Assembly: GCA_031835245.1 (NCBI GenBank)
Contig: JAVKOQ010000004.1
Coordinates: 248,001-312,000, forward strand
From: Balamuthia mandrillaris
Lineage: Eukaryota; Discosea; Longamoebia; Balamuthiidae
Reading direction: 5' to 3'
Length of the DNA stretch: 64,000 nt
Part shown: one piece after another, positions 1 to 10,038 of the stretch
Layout of the letters: the number at the start of each line of letters is the position of its first letter
Numbering within the stretch: the first letter of the stretch is position 1
The notes under the pieces: model-generated
Seen by the model: the letters and a program-made list of their open reading frames with translations, nothing else
What the model was told of the DNA's origin: nothing
The model's database searches: none
Position numbers and translations under genes: made by a program

Positions 1-1198
1 AATTTTTGGTGATGCACACAAACTCTTAACTGTTAAAACACTAAACACTCAACTCTACACTGGAATTATTCCAATTGATCTTCTTATTCCTATTGGTAAA
101 GGACAAAGAGAATTAATAATTGGTGATCGTCAAACCGGAAAAACCCACATAGCAATTAATGCAATAATTAATAGTGCAAAAGCTGGAATTAAATGTATTT
201 ATGTTTCAATTGGACAAAAAAGAGAAGAACTTTCTTGAATTTATGAAACTCTAAAAGAGCACGGTGCATTAGCTAATACCATTATTATCGATGCTCCAGC
301 AACTAGTGCTTATCAGCAATATTTAGCTCCTTACGTTGGTATGGCTCATGCTGAAAACCTTTCTTATTCACATGATGTTTTAATTATTTTTGATGATCTT
401 ACTAAACACGCTAATATCTTTAGAGAAATTGCTTTATTAACAGATAAACCAGTAGGAAAAGAAGCGATGCCAGGAGATATGTTCTTTGCTCATTCTTCTT
501 TATTAGAAAGATCAGGAAGCTTTGTAAATAGAAAAACAATTACTGCTTTACCTATTATTAAAACAGTAGATGGAGATATCACAAGCTTGATTGCTTCAAA
601 TGTTATTTCAATTACAGATGGACAAATTGTTACAAATGCTGATTTATTCGCAAATGGTAAATTACCAGCTATTGATATTGACTTTTCAGTTTCTAGAACA
701 GGATCTCAAGTTCAAAGCAGAACAATAACTAAAGTAGCTTCAGAAGTAGGAAAAATTTACAAAGCCTACAAAAGACATTTAAAACTTGCAATGCTTGATT
801 ATGAACTAAATAAAGAAACTTCTAGCTTGTTATATAAAGGAAAAATGGTTGAAAAAATGTTTAATCAAAGAGGCTTTTCTTTATATTCACAACGTTTTGT
901 ACTTCTGATGTCTAAAATAATAATGTGAGGACTTTTAAGACATGTGCAAGAAGAACAAAAAGCTATGGAATTTATTGATGCTTTTATTGAGTTAAATGAA
1001 GATGCTAAAAAATCCTTTACGCAAATTTTAAACAATGAACCATATGATGAAGAACTTGTAAAAGATTTCCTTGGTTTTGCTTTATTAGAGTATGCTAAAA
1101 AGTATAACTACAACTGAAAAATAGAAATCAATCACGATTTTGTTCCTTTAAATAATTCGCAATTAGAACAAATAGCTCTAAAGTTAGGAGATAAATAA
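1..1198 (+). CDS. F1-like ATPase alpha-type subunit (5' end missing)
   Basis: Alpha-subunit-like protein of an F1-type ATPase, reading in frame from position 2 to TAA at 1196-1198; the N-terminal part lies before the window. The nucleotide-binding P-loop reads GDRQTGKT, as in F1 alpha subunits, and the downstream alpha signature surroundings ([14 protein letters not shown]) are present. The next gene is a beta-type subunit whose ATG shares one base with this stop codon, with no gamma subunit between them as there would be in a normal atpAGD order. This adjacency, and the divergent sequence, suggest one of the extra F1-like ATPase clusters known in mycoplasmas (linked in the literature to the MIB-MIP immunoglobulin-cleavage system or to gliding) rather than the housekeeping F-ATPase. 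Which of those types it is cannot be settled from this window. Confidence 0.85.
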
Positions 1199-2592
1199 TG
1201 ACTGGTAAAATTATAAAATTCTGATCTGATGTAGTTGAAGTAAAATTTGATAGAGTTGATTTACCTTCATTAAATCACATTTTAACTTTACATAATAACA
1301 CAACATTTTTACTTGTAAAAAGATTAGTAAATGAAACAACTATTAGAGCAATAATTATTTATTTATCTTCAGAAATCAAGATAAATGATGTTGTAACCAA
1401 CACAAAAAGAAGCTTTGTTGTGCCTGTTGGTAAGAACTCTAAAAACAACATTTACAGTTTTGAAGGAAAACCTTTATTAACAAATAGAAATGCAAATTCT
1501 CCTTTATATGTTGAAGTAGATTCCACAATTAATAAATCTAGATTCTTTGATGTTCAAGCAGAAGTAATTCAAACAGGAATTAAAGCTATAGACTTTTTTA
1601 TTCCAATTATTAAAGGATTTAAGTTAGGGATTTTTGGTGGAGCCGGAGTTGGTAAAACTGTGTTAATGAAAGAAATAATTTTTAATGTTAACAAAGATAA
1701 AAAATCTATTTCAAATATTTTCATAGGTTCTGGTGAACGTTCAAGAGAAGCGATTGAGCTTTTTAATGAGTTAGAATCATCTAATTTAATGAAGAATTCA
1801 TCAATGTATATTTCCAAAATGAACGAATCTCCAGGTGCTAGAATGTCTATTGTGCCAATTGGAATTACTGCAGCTGAATATTTAAGAGATTACGAAAAAG
1901 AAGATGTTTTATTATTTATTGACAACATTTATCGTTTTGTTCAAGCTGAAAACGAGGTCTCAGCTTCACTAGGTAAAAAACCTTCAGTTGGTGGTTATCA
2001 ATCAACATTAGATTCTGATGTTGCTTCAGTTCAAGAAAGATTATTTAAAAACCAAAATGGAGCAATTACTTCTTTTCAAACAATCTTTTTACCAATGGAT
2101 GACTTATCAGATCCATCCGCAGTTGCTGTGTTTAATCACCTTGATGGAAAATTAGTTTTATCTAGAGAACAAAGTTCTAAAAACATTTTCCCAGCTTTTG
2201 ATCCATTAGCTTCTTCATCAAATTCAGTTAATGAAAAAATTATAGGTAAAAAACATTTTAATGCCATAATCGAAGCTAAAAAAATACTTGCTAAATATAA
2301 AGAATTAGAAGATGTTATTTTAATTTTAGGATTTGATGAGTTGGATAAAGAAAGTAAAATTATTGTAAAAAAAGCTTTACAATTAGAAAACTTTTTCTCA
2401 CAAAATTTCTTCATGACTGAACACTTTACAAAGGAAAAAGGAGTTTTTGTTTCTTTAGAAGATACAGTAGATTCAGTTATTAGAATTATTAATGGTGAAT
2501 ATATAAATCAAAGTCCAGAAATATTTTCTTACGTTGGTTCAAACTTGAATATTCCAACAGATGCAGAATTAGGGTTAAACAAAAAAGAGTAG
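1198..2592 (+). CDS. F1-like ATPase beta-type (catalytic) subunit
   Basis: 464-aa beta-subunit-like ATPase. Motifs are Walker A GGAGVGKT, the catalytic-glutamate segment GERSREA (canonical GERTRE), and LLFIDNIYRFVQA with the following ASLGKKPSVGGYQSTL, closely paralleling F1-beta. The ATG at 1198 overlaps the TAA of the alpha-type gene by one base, so the two are translationally coupled. It is the last gene of its operon: a hairpin starts inside the stop region. It is divergent from housekeeping AtpD (the loop after GERS lacks the usual GNDL), which supports assignment to a mycoplasma F1-like paralogue cluster. In such complexes it hydrolyses ATP on the inner face of the membrane; the coupled process is inferred from other species only. 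Confidence 0.88.
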
Positions 2593-2612
2593 ATAAATTC
2601 TACTCTTTTTTA
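2581..2612 (+). terminator. Rho-independent terminator of the F1-like ATPase operon
   Basis: AAAAAAGAGTAG and CTACTCTTTTTT form a stem around a 7-base loop, overlapping the last codons of the beta-type gene and followed by a T run. Confidence 0.85.
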
Positions 2613-2696
2613 TATTTGAAAATTGAATAATTTTTATTGTTCTTAGTTTTTATAGATTATTAGACAATTAGCAATATTATTTTTGACCAAAGCAAA

Positions 2697-2790
2697 AATA
2701 AAAAACCTCCTTTAAAGGAGGTTTCCAGACAAGGTGGCATATTTACAATATGCTTAAAACCCACATAGGCATCATCACTTATCCGTTTAC
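2697..2790 (-). ncRNA. Small structured RNA candidate with own promoter and terminator
   Basis: On the minus strand a -10 box TATAAT (2797-2802) precedes a ~92-nt stretch that cannot code for a protein but folds well: an outer stem GGATAAG with CTTGTCT, an inner GTGG/CCAC stem, and a hairpin GCATATT-GTA-AATATGC. It ends in a perfect 22-base palindrome (2703-2724) followed by a T run, a strong terminator. The terminator arms are CCTCCTTT and AAAGGAGG, i.e. an anti-Shine-Dalgarno-like and a Shine-Dalgarno sequence. The base composition is more GC-rich than the surroundings. I do not recognise the family; a 6S-like or other regulatory RNA is possible, but it is too short for classical 6S or tmRNA. 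Confidence 0.6.
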
Positions 2791-2828
2791 ATAGTAATTA
2801 TATAAGAAAATTTTATTTTTCGTAAAAA

Positions 2829-4073
2829 TTAATTTAATTTTTTTAAATCTTGTACTCTTTGGAAAATATCAAAATAATTGTATGTTTTTTCATAATTTAT
2901 TTCATGAAAATCTTTATTTAAAAGAATTATACTTCTTCCTAAATCTTTTAAATACTCTTTATCTATAGTTAATAATTTTTGCCATAAATCTTTTATATTT
3001 GAAGGTAAAAACAACATCACAGGTTTATTTTGTTCATTCTTTACAACTATCATTTTGAGTCTATTATTTCATTGATCTTCATCTTTTATTGCATCAGCAC
3101 TTAGAGTAAAAACATTGTAAGAAACTTTGTTATTTTGATCAATTACTGGTTCTACAAACAAAGAATTTAACATAAATTTGTTTTTAGGATGAGTTAATAT
3201 GTATTTTTTAAGTTCAGGATTTAAAGATTCTCTTTGCGAAATATCTTCATTGTCATATTTTTGTTGAATTTTATCTTTTAAGTAATGTGAATCAAAAAAT
3301 AAAGGAATATTGTTTAAAAGTTTTTGGTATTCTCAAACAGCTGGATTAGAAAATTGTTTTAAAATATCTTGCTTTAATACAGTAAATTTTACAATAGCTA
3401 AATCTACTCCAGATTCATAATTATATTCTCTTGTAACTTGAGTTTTATTGTTGACTTTTTTAACAACTTTATCAGTAATTGCCTTGATTTTGAAGCTTTC
3501 TCCTGATTGTTTGAAAAAAGTAATTGTATTATCTAATGGTGTGAATTGAACATTTGGATCACCATTTTTTAGAATATAAAAACTTAAAGAATTATTTTCA
3601 AAATTTTCTTTTATAGTTAATATCATTCCTATGTGGTTTTGTTCAGGAATATCTTTATTATTTCATTTTACTAAAAATGGAAAATCATTTTCAATTAATA
3701 TTTTTTCAGAATTATCTTCAGTTTGGTTCTTTTTAAAGTAAAGATTATCTTTTTGTTTTTTGTCAAATAATTCTACTTGTTGACGTTCAAAAGTACTTTT
3801 GTTTATATTATTGTCAAAAACAGAAGAAGAAAGAACATGTGTATTTTTGATTTGAGTTTGATTATCATTGTCATCAAAAACATAAGTTTTATAAATTTGA
3901 CTTAGTTGGAAAAGTTTATCTTCACGTTCAAGAGCTTGTTTCTTTTCTGTTGAAATTATTATGGTGCTAAATGTAATAATTGCCACAACTAAAGCAAAAA
4001 TTGAAGCAATAAAATTTTTATTTTTAAAAAGTTTTTTTCTTCTTTTTTCTTTTTGTTCCATAAAATTCTCCAT
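2829..4073 (-). CDS. Membrane-anchored hypothetical protein
   Basis: 414-aa protein of unrecognised family. The N-terminus is very basic (KEKRRKKLFKNK), followed by one hydrophobic helix at about residues 20-42, then a long hydrophilic, charged domain, so the topology is probably a single signal anchor with the bulk outside. There is no lipobox cysteine. Three in-frame TGA codons are read as Trp. The start ATG at 4073 is preceded by GGAGAATTTT-like spacing; a second ATG four codons in is an alternative. It converges on the F1-like ATPase operon and has no obvious operon partner. Confidence 0.75.
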
Positions 4074-4248
4074 ATTTTTGGTCTCTAATTTATTTTACTC
4101 CTAATTGTGTTTGAGTTTTAAATTTTTTCTCATTTTATTTTTTAATATTTCAAAATACAATAATTGTATTAATACTTTTTGAAAAATGAACTTTTTTAAT
4201 TTAATAATTTTAAAATAAAGTAAAATCTACTCAGAATGAGAAATTATA

Positions 4249-4969
4249 ATGCTAAAACATACAATAACGCTTTTAAAGCAAGATCAAAAAAAATAATTTT
4301 TTAGTCTTCTTTCTTCAATTATTGTTAAATGTACACAGTTTTTCTTATTCCTTTATTATTGATTTTATTAATAAACAAAATTTTATTAATAAACAAAATA
4401 CAGTAAATAATTCAAATTTTATTTTATGAATTTTAATTGCTTGTTTTTCTTTTGTTTTCTTTATTATTTTTAGATTATTGTATGCTTTTCAAAGTAATAA
4501 AACCACTTTTATTATTTATCAAAAAAATGCAGATAGAGTTTCTAGAAACATTTTACAAAAATCATATGAAGAATTAGTCAAAAATAAAGATTCCTATATG
4601 TCTTACTATAACTTAAATTTAATGTTTGTTAATTCTCTAACAAGTACAATTTATTCAGATTTATTTTATGGAATAATTTCTATAGTTTTTCCTATTATAT
4701 TTATATTATTGTTAAATATCCAATCATGAATTTTAATAGTACATTGTATAATTGGTTCTATTATTAGTGGAATTTTATTATTTAAATTTTCTCCAATACT
4801 TTACAAAGTACAAAGCAAAATTCAAGAACTTTTACAAAATTACACAAGCAAAGAAATTAAATTATTTGGTTTATTTAATTTATTTTATTTTTTTAACAAA
4901 AGAAATTTTTTACAAAATATTTACAATCTCAATTATTACAAAAATACACACAGGAATACAAATTATTAA
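4249..4969 (+). pseudogene. ABC exporter transmembrane-domain remnant
   Basis: Decayed copy of an ABC-exporter membrane domain. An ATG at 4249 opens MLKHTITLLKQDQKKIIF and stops at a TAG near 4303. A one-base shift there continues FLVFFLQLLLNVHSF and then, with TGA as Trp, a long hydrophobic reading frame through LYAFQSNKTTFIIYQK to TAA at 4967-4969. This order (amphipathic start, first helix, second helix plus RKK-like intracellular loop, two more helices) is that of half-size ABC exporters. The rest of the membrane domain and the entire ATPase domain are absent before the convergent ktrB, so the gene is truncated as well as frameshifted. No partner exporter gene is seen nearby. Confidence 0.65.
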
Positions 4970-5062
4970 AATCATTTCAAATTATACCTGTTTTTTTATT
5001 GTCTAAAATTTAGAAAATTAAAGTTGTTTAAATATATAAATGCTTCATTTTTAAAGCAAAAT

Positions 5063-6658
5063 TTAACCTGTTAATACATCTTCAGAAAGATATTCATATT
5101 TATTGAATTTACTTTTTTCACTTGATCAAATCAAGATAGAAGAACTAATTCCTAATTGTCCAATAAACATAATTACAATCAGTAAAATTTTAGTATATAT
5201 ATTTAAGTGATTTAATATTCCTGTTGATAACCCAGTTGTTCCAAAGGCTGAATTTATTTCGAATAGTAAATGAAATAAATTAAAGGTTCGTGCTTTATTA
5301 ATTTGGTTTAAAAATAAAGGATTTTCAACAGTTTTTGTACTTAAATTAGCAAAAGAGGAACTCCCAACTAATAAAGTAATTGTTACTAAAAATAAAGAAA
5401 TGAAGAAAACAACAGAGGCTCTATCCGAGTTTTCAAAACTTATTGTTTTTTTGAAACTATGAATTGATTTTTTACCCAAAATCTTAGATCAAATTGATAA
5501 AATAATTATAGCAAGTGTTGTTGTTCTAATCCCCCCTCCAGTTGAAGATGGAGAAGAACCAATAAACATTAAAAGAGAAGAAATTATTAAACTCGGTTGA
5601 CTCAAATCATAAGTATCAAAGATAGAAAATCCAGCAGATCTTGTAGAAAAAGTGTAGAAAATCAAAGCAAATACTTTGTTTGACTTTGTTCCGTAACTAA
5701 AAGCACTTTCATCTCCTCAAAACCCTTGTGATGAACTTGCTTTGTTTCAGAAAGAATCAGGATTTTGACTTTGTGTTTCAAAAATTAAAATAAGTGAAGC
5801 ACCAACTATTGTAACAATTACATAAGTTAAAACAGAAATTTTAGAAAATAAAGAAAATTTCATTGCATATCTTTGATTTTTAAAAATTTTGCTTTTAATA
5901 TAAAGATAAACATCATAAATAACTGGATAACCGATACCACCAATAACAAAAAGAATGATTAATCAAATTAAAATAAAATAATCTGAATAATAAGGCGCAA
6001 AAGAATATTTTCCAACTATATCAAAACCCGCATTATTTAAAGCAGTAATAGTATGAAAAATAGCATATCTAATAGAAATTGAAGCATTTTTATAAGGATT
6101 ATTAAATTCAGGACTTTGTGCTGTTGATTTTAAAGGATCAAAATTTCCTTGTACATTATAAAAGTAAAAAGATAGTACAAATGAGGACAAAATTATTAAA
6201 ATAATAAAAACAGTCAAACTTGAAATAATTACACCTTTGATGTCTCCAAATTTGTTGGCTCCACGTTCAGTTTTTAATAAAGTCTTTTGAAATAAAGACA
6301 ATTTAAATCTAAAAATATAGTTAATAATGTAGATTTTTCAAGCAAAAAAACCAGCACCACCTATTAAGATTAAGATTGCTACTATTGCTTGACCAAATTG
6401 ATTAAAAGTTGATGCTGTTGTTTTAACAACTAACCCTGTATCACTAAAAGCTGAAACTGAAGTAAATAAAGCTTCAAAAAAGGTGATTTTTTGTCCTTGT
6501 TGTAAGGAAATTTTAGAAGTTAAAAGTAATGCACCAAAAAAAATAATCAAAATATAAGTTAAGAAAATCCACTTTACTTTGTTAAATTTTAAAAAGTTAT
6601 TAAACCTGTTTTTTAGAATTTCTCAAATGTTTTTAATTTTTATATCACTAAATTTCAT
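5063..6658 (-). CDS. ktrB: Potassium uptake protein, TrkH/KtrB type
   Basis: 531-aa integral membrane K+ translocating subunit. Several P-loop/helix repeats are visible: the SAFSDTGLV segment near the N-terminus, ITALNNAGFDIVG in the second repeat, TFSTRSAGFS in the third and the AFGTTGLSTG segment in the fourth, each with the selectivity-filter glycine flanked as in KtrB/TrkH. The characteristic GSSPSSTGGGIRTTT intramembrane loop is also present. The start ATG at 6658 begins MKFSDIKIKN. It is transcribed away from ktrA, which lies 107 bp upstream on the opposite strand, so a shared divergent promoter region controls both halves of the transporter. Cation flux is expected to be gated by KtrA binding nucleotides (and, in other Firmicutes, c-di-AMP). 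Confidence 0.93.
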
Positions 6659-6730
6659 ATTTTTGAATAATAATTTTAAATTATTTTACAAATATAAAAC
6701 CAATTTTTACTAAATAAAACTTTATTCTTT

Positions 6731-6775
6731 CTTTTTTCATAGTTTTTAATAGAATTTTAACAACTATGAAAAAAG
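6731..6775 (+). promoter_or_regulatory. Perfect inverted repeat enclosing the ktrA start codon
   Basis: CTTTTTTCATAGTT (6731-6744) is exactly complementary to AACTATGAAAAAAG (6762-6775), with a 17-base loop. The ATG of ktrA (6766-6768) sits inside the 3' arm. In RNA this 14-bp stem would hide the start codon and any ribosome-binding region. The gene has no recognisable Shine-Dalgarno sequence. Confidence 0.6.
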
Positions 6776-7443
6776 AAAATATTTGTGTAATAGGAGCAGG
6801 TCGTTTGGGTAGAGCTACAATTACGCAACTACACAAATTAAATAAATCAGTTCTTGTAATAGATAAAGATGTTAAAAATTTAAATTCAATAAAAGATTAC
6901 GCAAGTCACATAATTGAAGCAGATGCAGCAGATATCAATGCCTTAGAAGCAATAGGTTTTGAAAACATTGACACGGTTATAGTTGCACTAGCAGATAATA
7001 TTGAAATCATTGCTGCTTTATTAGAATTAGAAGTTAAAAACATAATAGCAAGAGCAGTAAATAAAAGACATGCTCGGGTTTTAAAACAAATTGGAGTCAA
7101 CTGAATTGTTAGCCCAGAAGAAGAAGCAGGAATTCGTCTTGCCCTTTTTTCAACTAATAATAACTTTTTTAAATATTCAGAGACTTTGCAAGAATTACCA
7201 GGAGGTTTTGTAATTGGTTCAACAACAATTACATCACCAAAATATATTGGAAAAACAATAAAAAATAGCAAATTTTCAAATTTACAAGTTTCTGTTGTTA
7301 TAATTAAGCGAGAAACAACAACTATATTACCTTTTGGTGAGTTTGTTTTTAATAAGGATGATCTAGTAACATTTATTGGTCAAATTGATAATGTTATTAA
7401 GGTTTTTGAGTTAGTAAATCAACATAAAATAGTTGAAAACTAG
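6766..7443 (+). CDS. ktrA: Potassium uptake regulatory subunit, TrkA/KtrA type
   Basis: 225-aa cytoplasmic gating subunit for KtrB. The N-terminal RCK-N domain has a Rossmann nucleotide-binding motif (CVIGAGRLGRA, residues ~5-15), an acidic end of beta-2 (VIDKD) and the IIEADAAD strand. The C-terminal ~75 residues form an RCK-C domain (SVVIIKRETTTILPFGE, then DDLVTFIGQIDNV). The length is normal for KtrA. The start codon lies in a stable hairpin (6731-6775), suggesting translational control. It is followed by 5S rRNA. Confidence 0.93.
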
Positions 7444-7506
7444 CTAAAAAATAAAATTTTCAAAAAAAATAAAAAAAATATTTTGCATTTTTAAAAAATA
7501 GTGTAA

Positions 7507-7512
7507 TATATT
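7507..7512 (+). promoter_or_regulatory. -10 element of the 5S rRNA gene
   Basis: TATATT within GTGTAATATATTG, immediately before the 5S 5' end; no clear -35 box. Confidence 0.5.
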
Positions 7513-7515
7513 GTA

Positions 7516-7618
7516 AGAGCAACGATAGCAAAGGGGATCACCTGATACCATTCCGAACTCAGAAGTTAAGCCCTTTAACGCCGAAAATACTAGAGATAGG
7601 AAGATAGGAAGTTGCTTT
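7516..7618 (+). rRNA. rrf: 5S ribosomal RNA
   Basis: The conserved 5S core is recognisable: CCGAACTCAGAAGTTAAGCC, and GCAAC at the 5' end pairing with GTTGC at the 3' end, followed by a T run that terminates the transcript. No 16S or 23S gene is adjacent; 5S stands alone between ktrA and whiA, as in several hominis-group mycoplasmas. The exact ends are estimated from the terminal stem to within a few bases. Confidence 0.93.
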
Positions 7619-7663
7619 TTTTATTGTCTTTTTTCTGATTTTTGAGTAATATATAATATAAAT

Positions 7664-8509
7664 ATGACTTTTACACAAGAAGTAAAACAAGAAATTTTAT
7701 CTATAAAACATAATTTTCAAGATTTTGTTTCTTTTTTAAGTGGCATTATTTATTCTAGTGCTAAGAATGTTTTAGATGATAATCATTTAACTTATGATAT
7801 TCACATTAATAAATTAACAATTTCTTCTTTAATAAAACAAAAATTAGATAAATTTAATATTAGTTACCAAAAAGATCTTAAAAATAAAAATTGAATTATT
7901 ATTGATAAAAAAGATTTTAGTATTAATTTAAACCATTGTTTTTCTAAAACATTCTTAGCAGGAGTTTTTGTTGGAACTGGAACAATTTCTAAATTAGATT
8001 CCCATTCATATCATTTAGAAATTAAATTTTCACAAGAAGAAATATCAAGTAAAGTACAAAAAAATTTAGCAAAACATACTTTATTTTTCCTTGAATTAAA
8101 AAGAAACAAAAATGTTATTTTATATTTGAAAAAATCAGAACAAATTCTTGATTTTCTAGGTTTTATTGGTGCAATTAAAAGTTTCAAAAAACTAATTGAT
8201 ATTAAAATTCAAAGAGATTATGAATCAAATGCAAATAGATTAACAAATTTGGATATTTCAAATGCAAGAAGGTCAGGAATTGCTTCAGAAAAACACAATA
8301 AAAATTATGAATTTATAAAAAAAAGAAGATTATTACATTTATTCAGGCAAGAAGAAGTAATTTTTTTTGATTTAAAATCAAAAGAACCGAATTTATCTTT
8401 AACACAAATAGTTGAAGTCTTAGAAGAAAAATTTGGAATTAAAAAAACCAAATCTTCGCTAAATCATTGACTTATCAAGTTAAATAAAATAGTAAAAAAA
8501 TATTCTTAA
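7664..8509 (+). CDS. whiA: DNA-binding protein WhiA
   Basis: 281-aa WhiA homologue. The N-terminal half matches the degenerate LAGLIDADG homing-endonuclease-like fold (MTFTQEVKQEI start, FLAGVFVGTGTI motif at about residue 100). The C-terminal part has the conserved ANRLTNLDISNARRSG segment and a helix-turn-helix (LSLTQIVEVLEEKFG ... TKSSLNHWLIKL). In Firmicutes WhiA influences chromosome segregation and division; its role in wall-less mollicutes is not established. It lies just downstream of 5S rRNA and upstream of a membrane protein gene 20 bp away. Confidence 0.92.
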
Positions 8510-8528
8510 TTTGTTATAATTATTTATT

Positions 8529-9377
8529 ATGAATTTCTTCCAAAATGCTTTTAAAAAATCTTCTTTTGAGTTTGTTCATTCAGACGAAAAAAGACTTTCT
8601 AATAGACTTTTAAGTTATTCTCTAATGTGATTATCACTAGGGCTTTTGATAATTGCACTTTTTAGCTTTGCAATTTTAACCATTAATCCACTTAGAGAAG
8701 GTTATTTAAAATTAATTTTTATATCATTTAATAGCAGAGCTGCATCAATAGCTACAAATATAATTATGGTATTAGTGTCTGTTGGAATTATGTTTTACAT
8801 AAGTAGCAAATCTAGAAGACAAAATAGTTCTCTAGGACTTTTATTAACCTTTTATATATTGTTTATACTTATTCAAGCTTTTTGAATCCCATTAGCTATT
8901 TATTCTTTTATTATTGTTAGATCAATTACTTATACAGATGAATTAATATCTGATGTATTAGCTAATGTTGATTACAAAACTATCTCATATATTTTAATTT
9001 CAATTTCAGCACCAGCTGGAATTATGGCAATTATTGGTGCATTAGGTTGATTCCAATTAATCAATTTTTCAAGATTTACAGTATTTATTTGAGCAGGTTT
9101 AGTAGCAGAATTTATTTTAATTTTAGTTTCTTATTTTGTTACAAATAGTGTTGTTAACACAGTTTATGTTGTTATTGTTTCATTAGTAACTTTTGCAATG
9201 ATTGGTTATAATTTCTGATTAATGAAATTAGAAAGTCAAATTTTAATAAGTAATATGAAAAATGAACCAGAAGTTAAAAAAATATTTTTACGTGTAGGTT
9301 TAGCTTATGGAATGTTTTTATTAGTTTCTTATTTGAGATTAGTATATATTCTACTTAATATTTTTTCAAGAAAATAA
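8529..9377 (+). CDS. Multi-pass membrane protein, BI-1/MAG0110-like
   Basis: 282-aa protein with about seven hydrophobic helices spread over its length and a short charged N-terminus (MNFFQNAFKKSSFEF). The overall pattern resembles the Bax-inhibitor-1/YccA-like membrane proteins annotated in mycoplasmas as the MAG0110 family, but no diagnostic short motif was identified by eye, so the family assignment is tentative. Several TGA codons are read as Trp. It is followed after 12 bp by ppa with a GAAGGAA ribosome-binding site, so the two are probably co-transcribed. Confidence 0.75.
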
Positions 9378-9389
9378 AAGAAGGAAATT

Positions 9390-9944
9390 ATGAAAAAAAA
9401 TATAATAAATGTTGATATTGAAATCTCCTTAGGTTCAAACATAAAGTATGAATTTGATAGAAAAGCTAAAAAATTAGTAGTTGATAGAATTTTGAGAGCG
9501 CCTTTTGTTTATCCAGCAAATTATGGAGCTATTAAAAACACACTTGATTGAGATGGTGATGAATTAGATGTTTTAGTTTATTCTAAAGAGTCTTTTGTTC
9601 CAGGTGTACAACTCAAAGCCAGAGTTATTGGTGCAATGAAAATGGTAGATGACGGAGAAATTGATACAAAATTAATTGCTGTACATGAAGATGATTATAG
9701 ATTATCTGAAATTCAAACTCTTAAAGATTTACCTTCATCTTGGTTATCAGAAGTAGAATATTTTTTTTCAAACTATAAAAACTGAAAACGTGCAGGAATC
9801 ACTTCAGTAGATGGTTTTGAAGATGCAAAATGAGCTCTAGAAGAATTAGCAGAGTGTGAAAAATTATTCAGTAAATATTCTAAATTATCCAAAAAAGACT
9901 TTATTAAAAAAATGAAGGAAAAACATCCAGAAAAATATTTATAA
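9390..9944 (+). CDS. ppa: Inorganic pyrophosphatase
   Basis: 184-aa soluble family I pyrophosphatase, hydrolysing PPi to two phosphates and pulling nucleotide polymerisation and aminoacylation forward. The signature DGDELDVLV (aspartates binding Mg2+) is at about residues 54-62, preceded by [10 protein letters not shown]. Active-site residues of the [15 protein letters not shown] type occur as [15 protein letters not shown]. The length is normal for bacterial Ppa. The ribosome-binding site GAAGGAA lies 5 bp before the ATG. A strong bidirectional hairpin follows. Confidence 0.96.
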
Positions 9945-9967
9945 TAAAAATATTTTAAAATAATAAA

Positions 9968-10006
9968 CAAACAACACTACAATTTTTATTGTAGTGTTGT
10001 TTCATT
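9968..10006. terminator. Terminator after ppa
   Basis: ACAACACTAC (9971-9980) and GTAGTGTTGT (9991-10000) form a perfect 10-bp stem followed by TTCATTT. The A-rich 5' side makes it potentially bidirectional. Confidence 0.75.
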
Positions 10007-10038
10007 TACAAAACAAAAAGAAGGATTTTTATCAAAAA

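Noticed and set aside
2697-2802. tmRNA, RNase P RNA or classical 6S RNA
   Set aside because: The transcript is about 92 nt, far too short, and it lacks the tRNA-like ends, the resume codons and the known conserved cores.
4752-5006. 84-codon hydrophobic frame
   Set aside because: It is out of frame with the ABC exporter remnant, which has the better protein-like sequence, and has no start signals.
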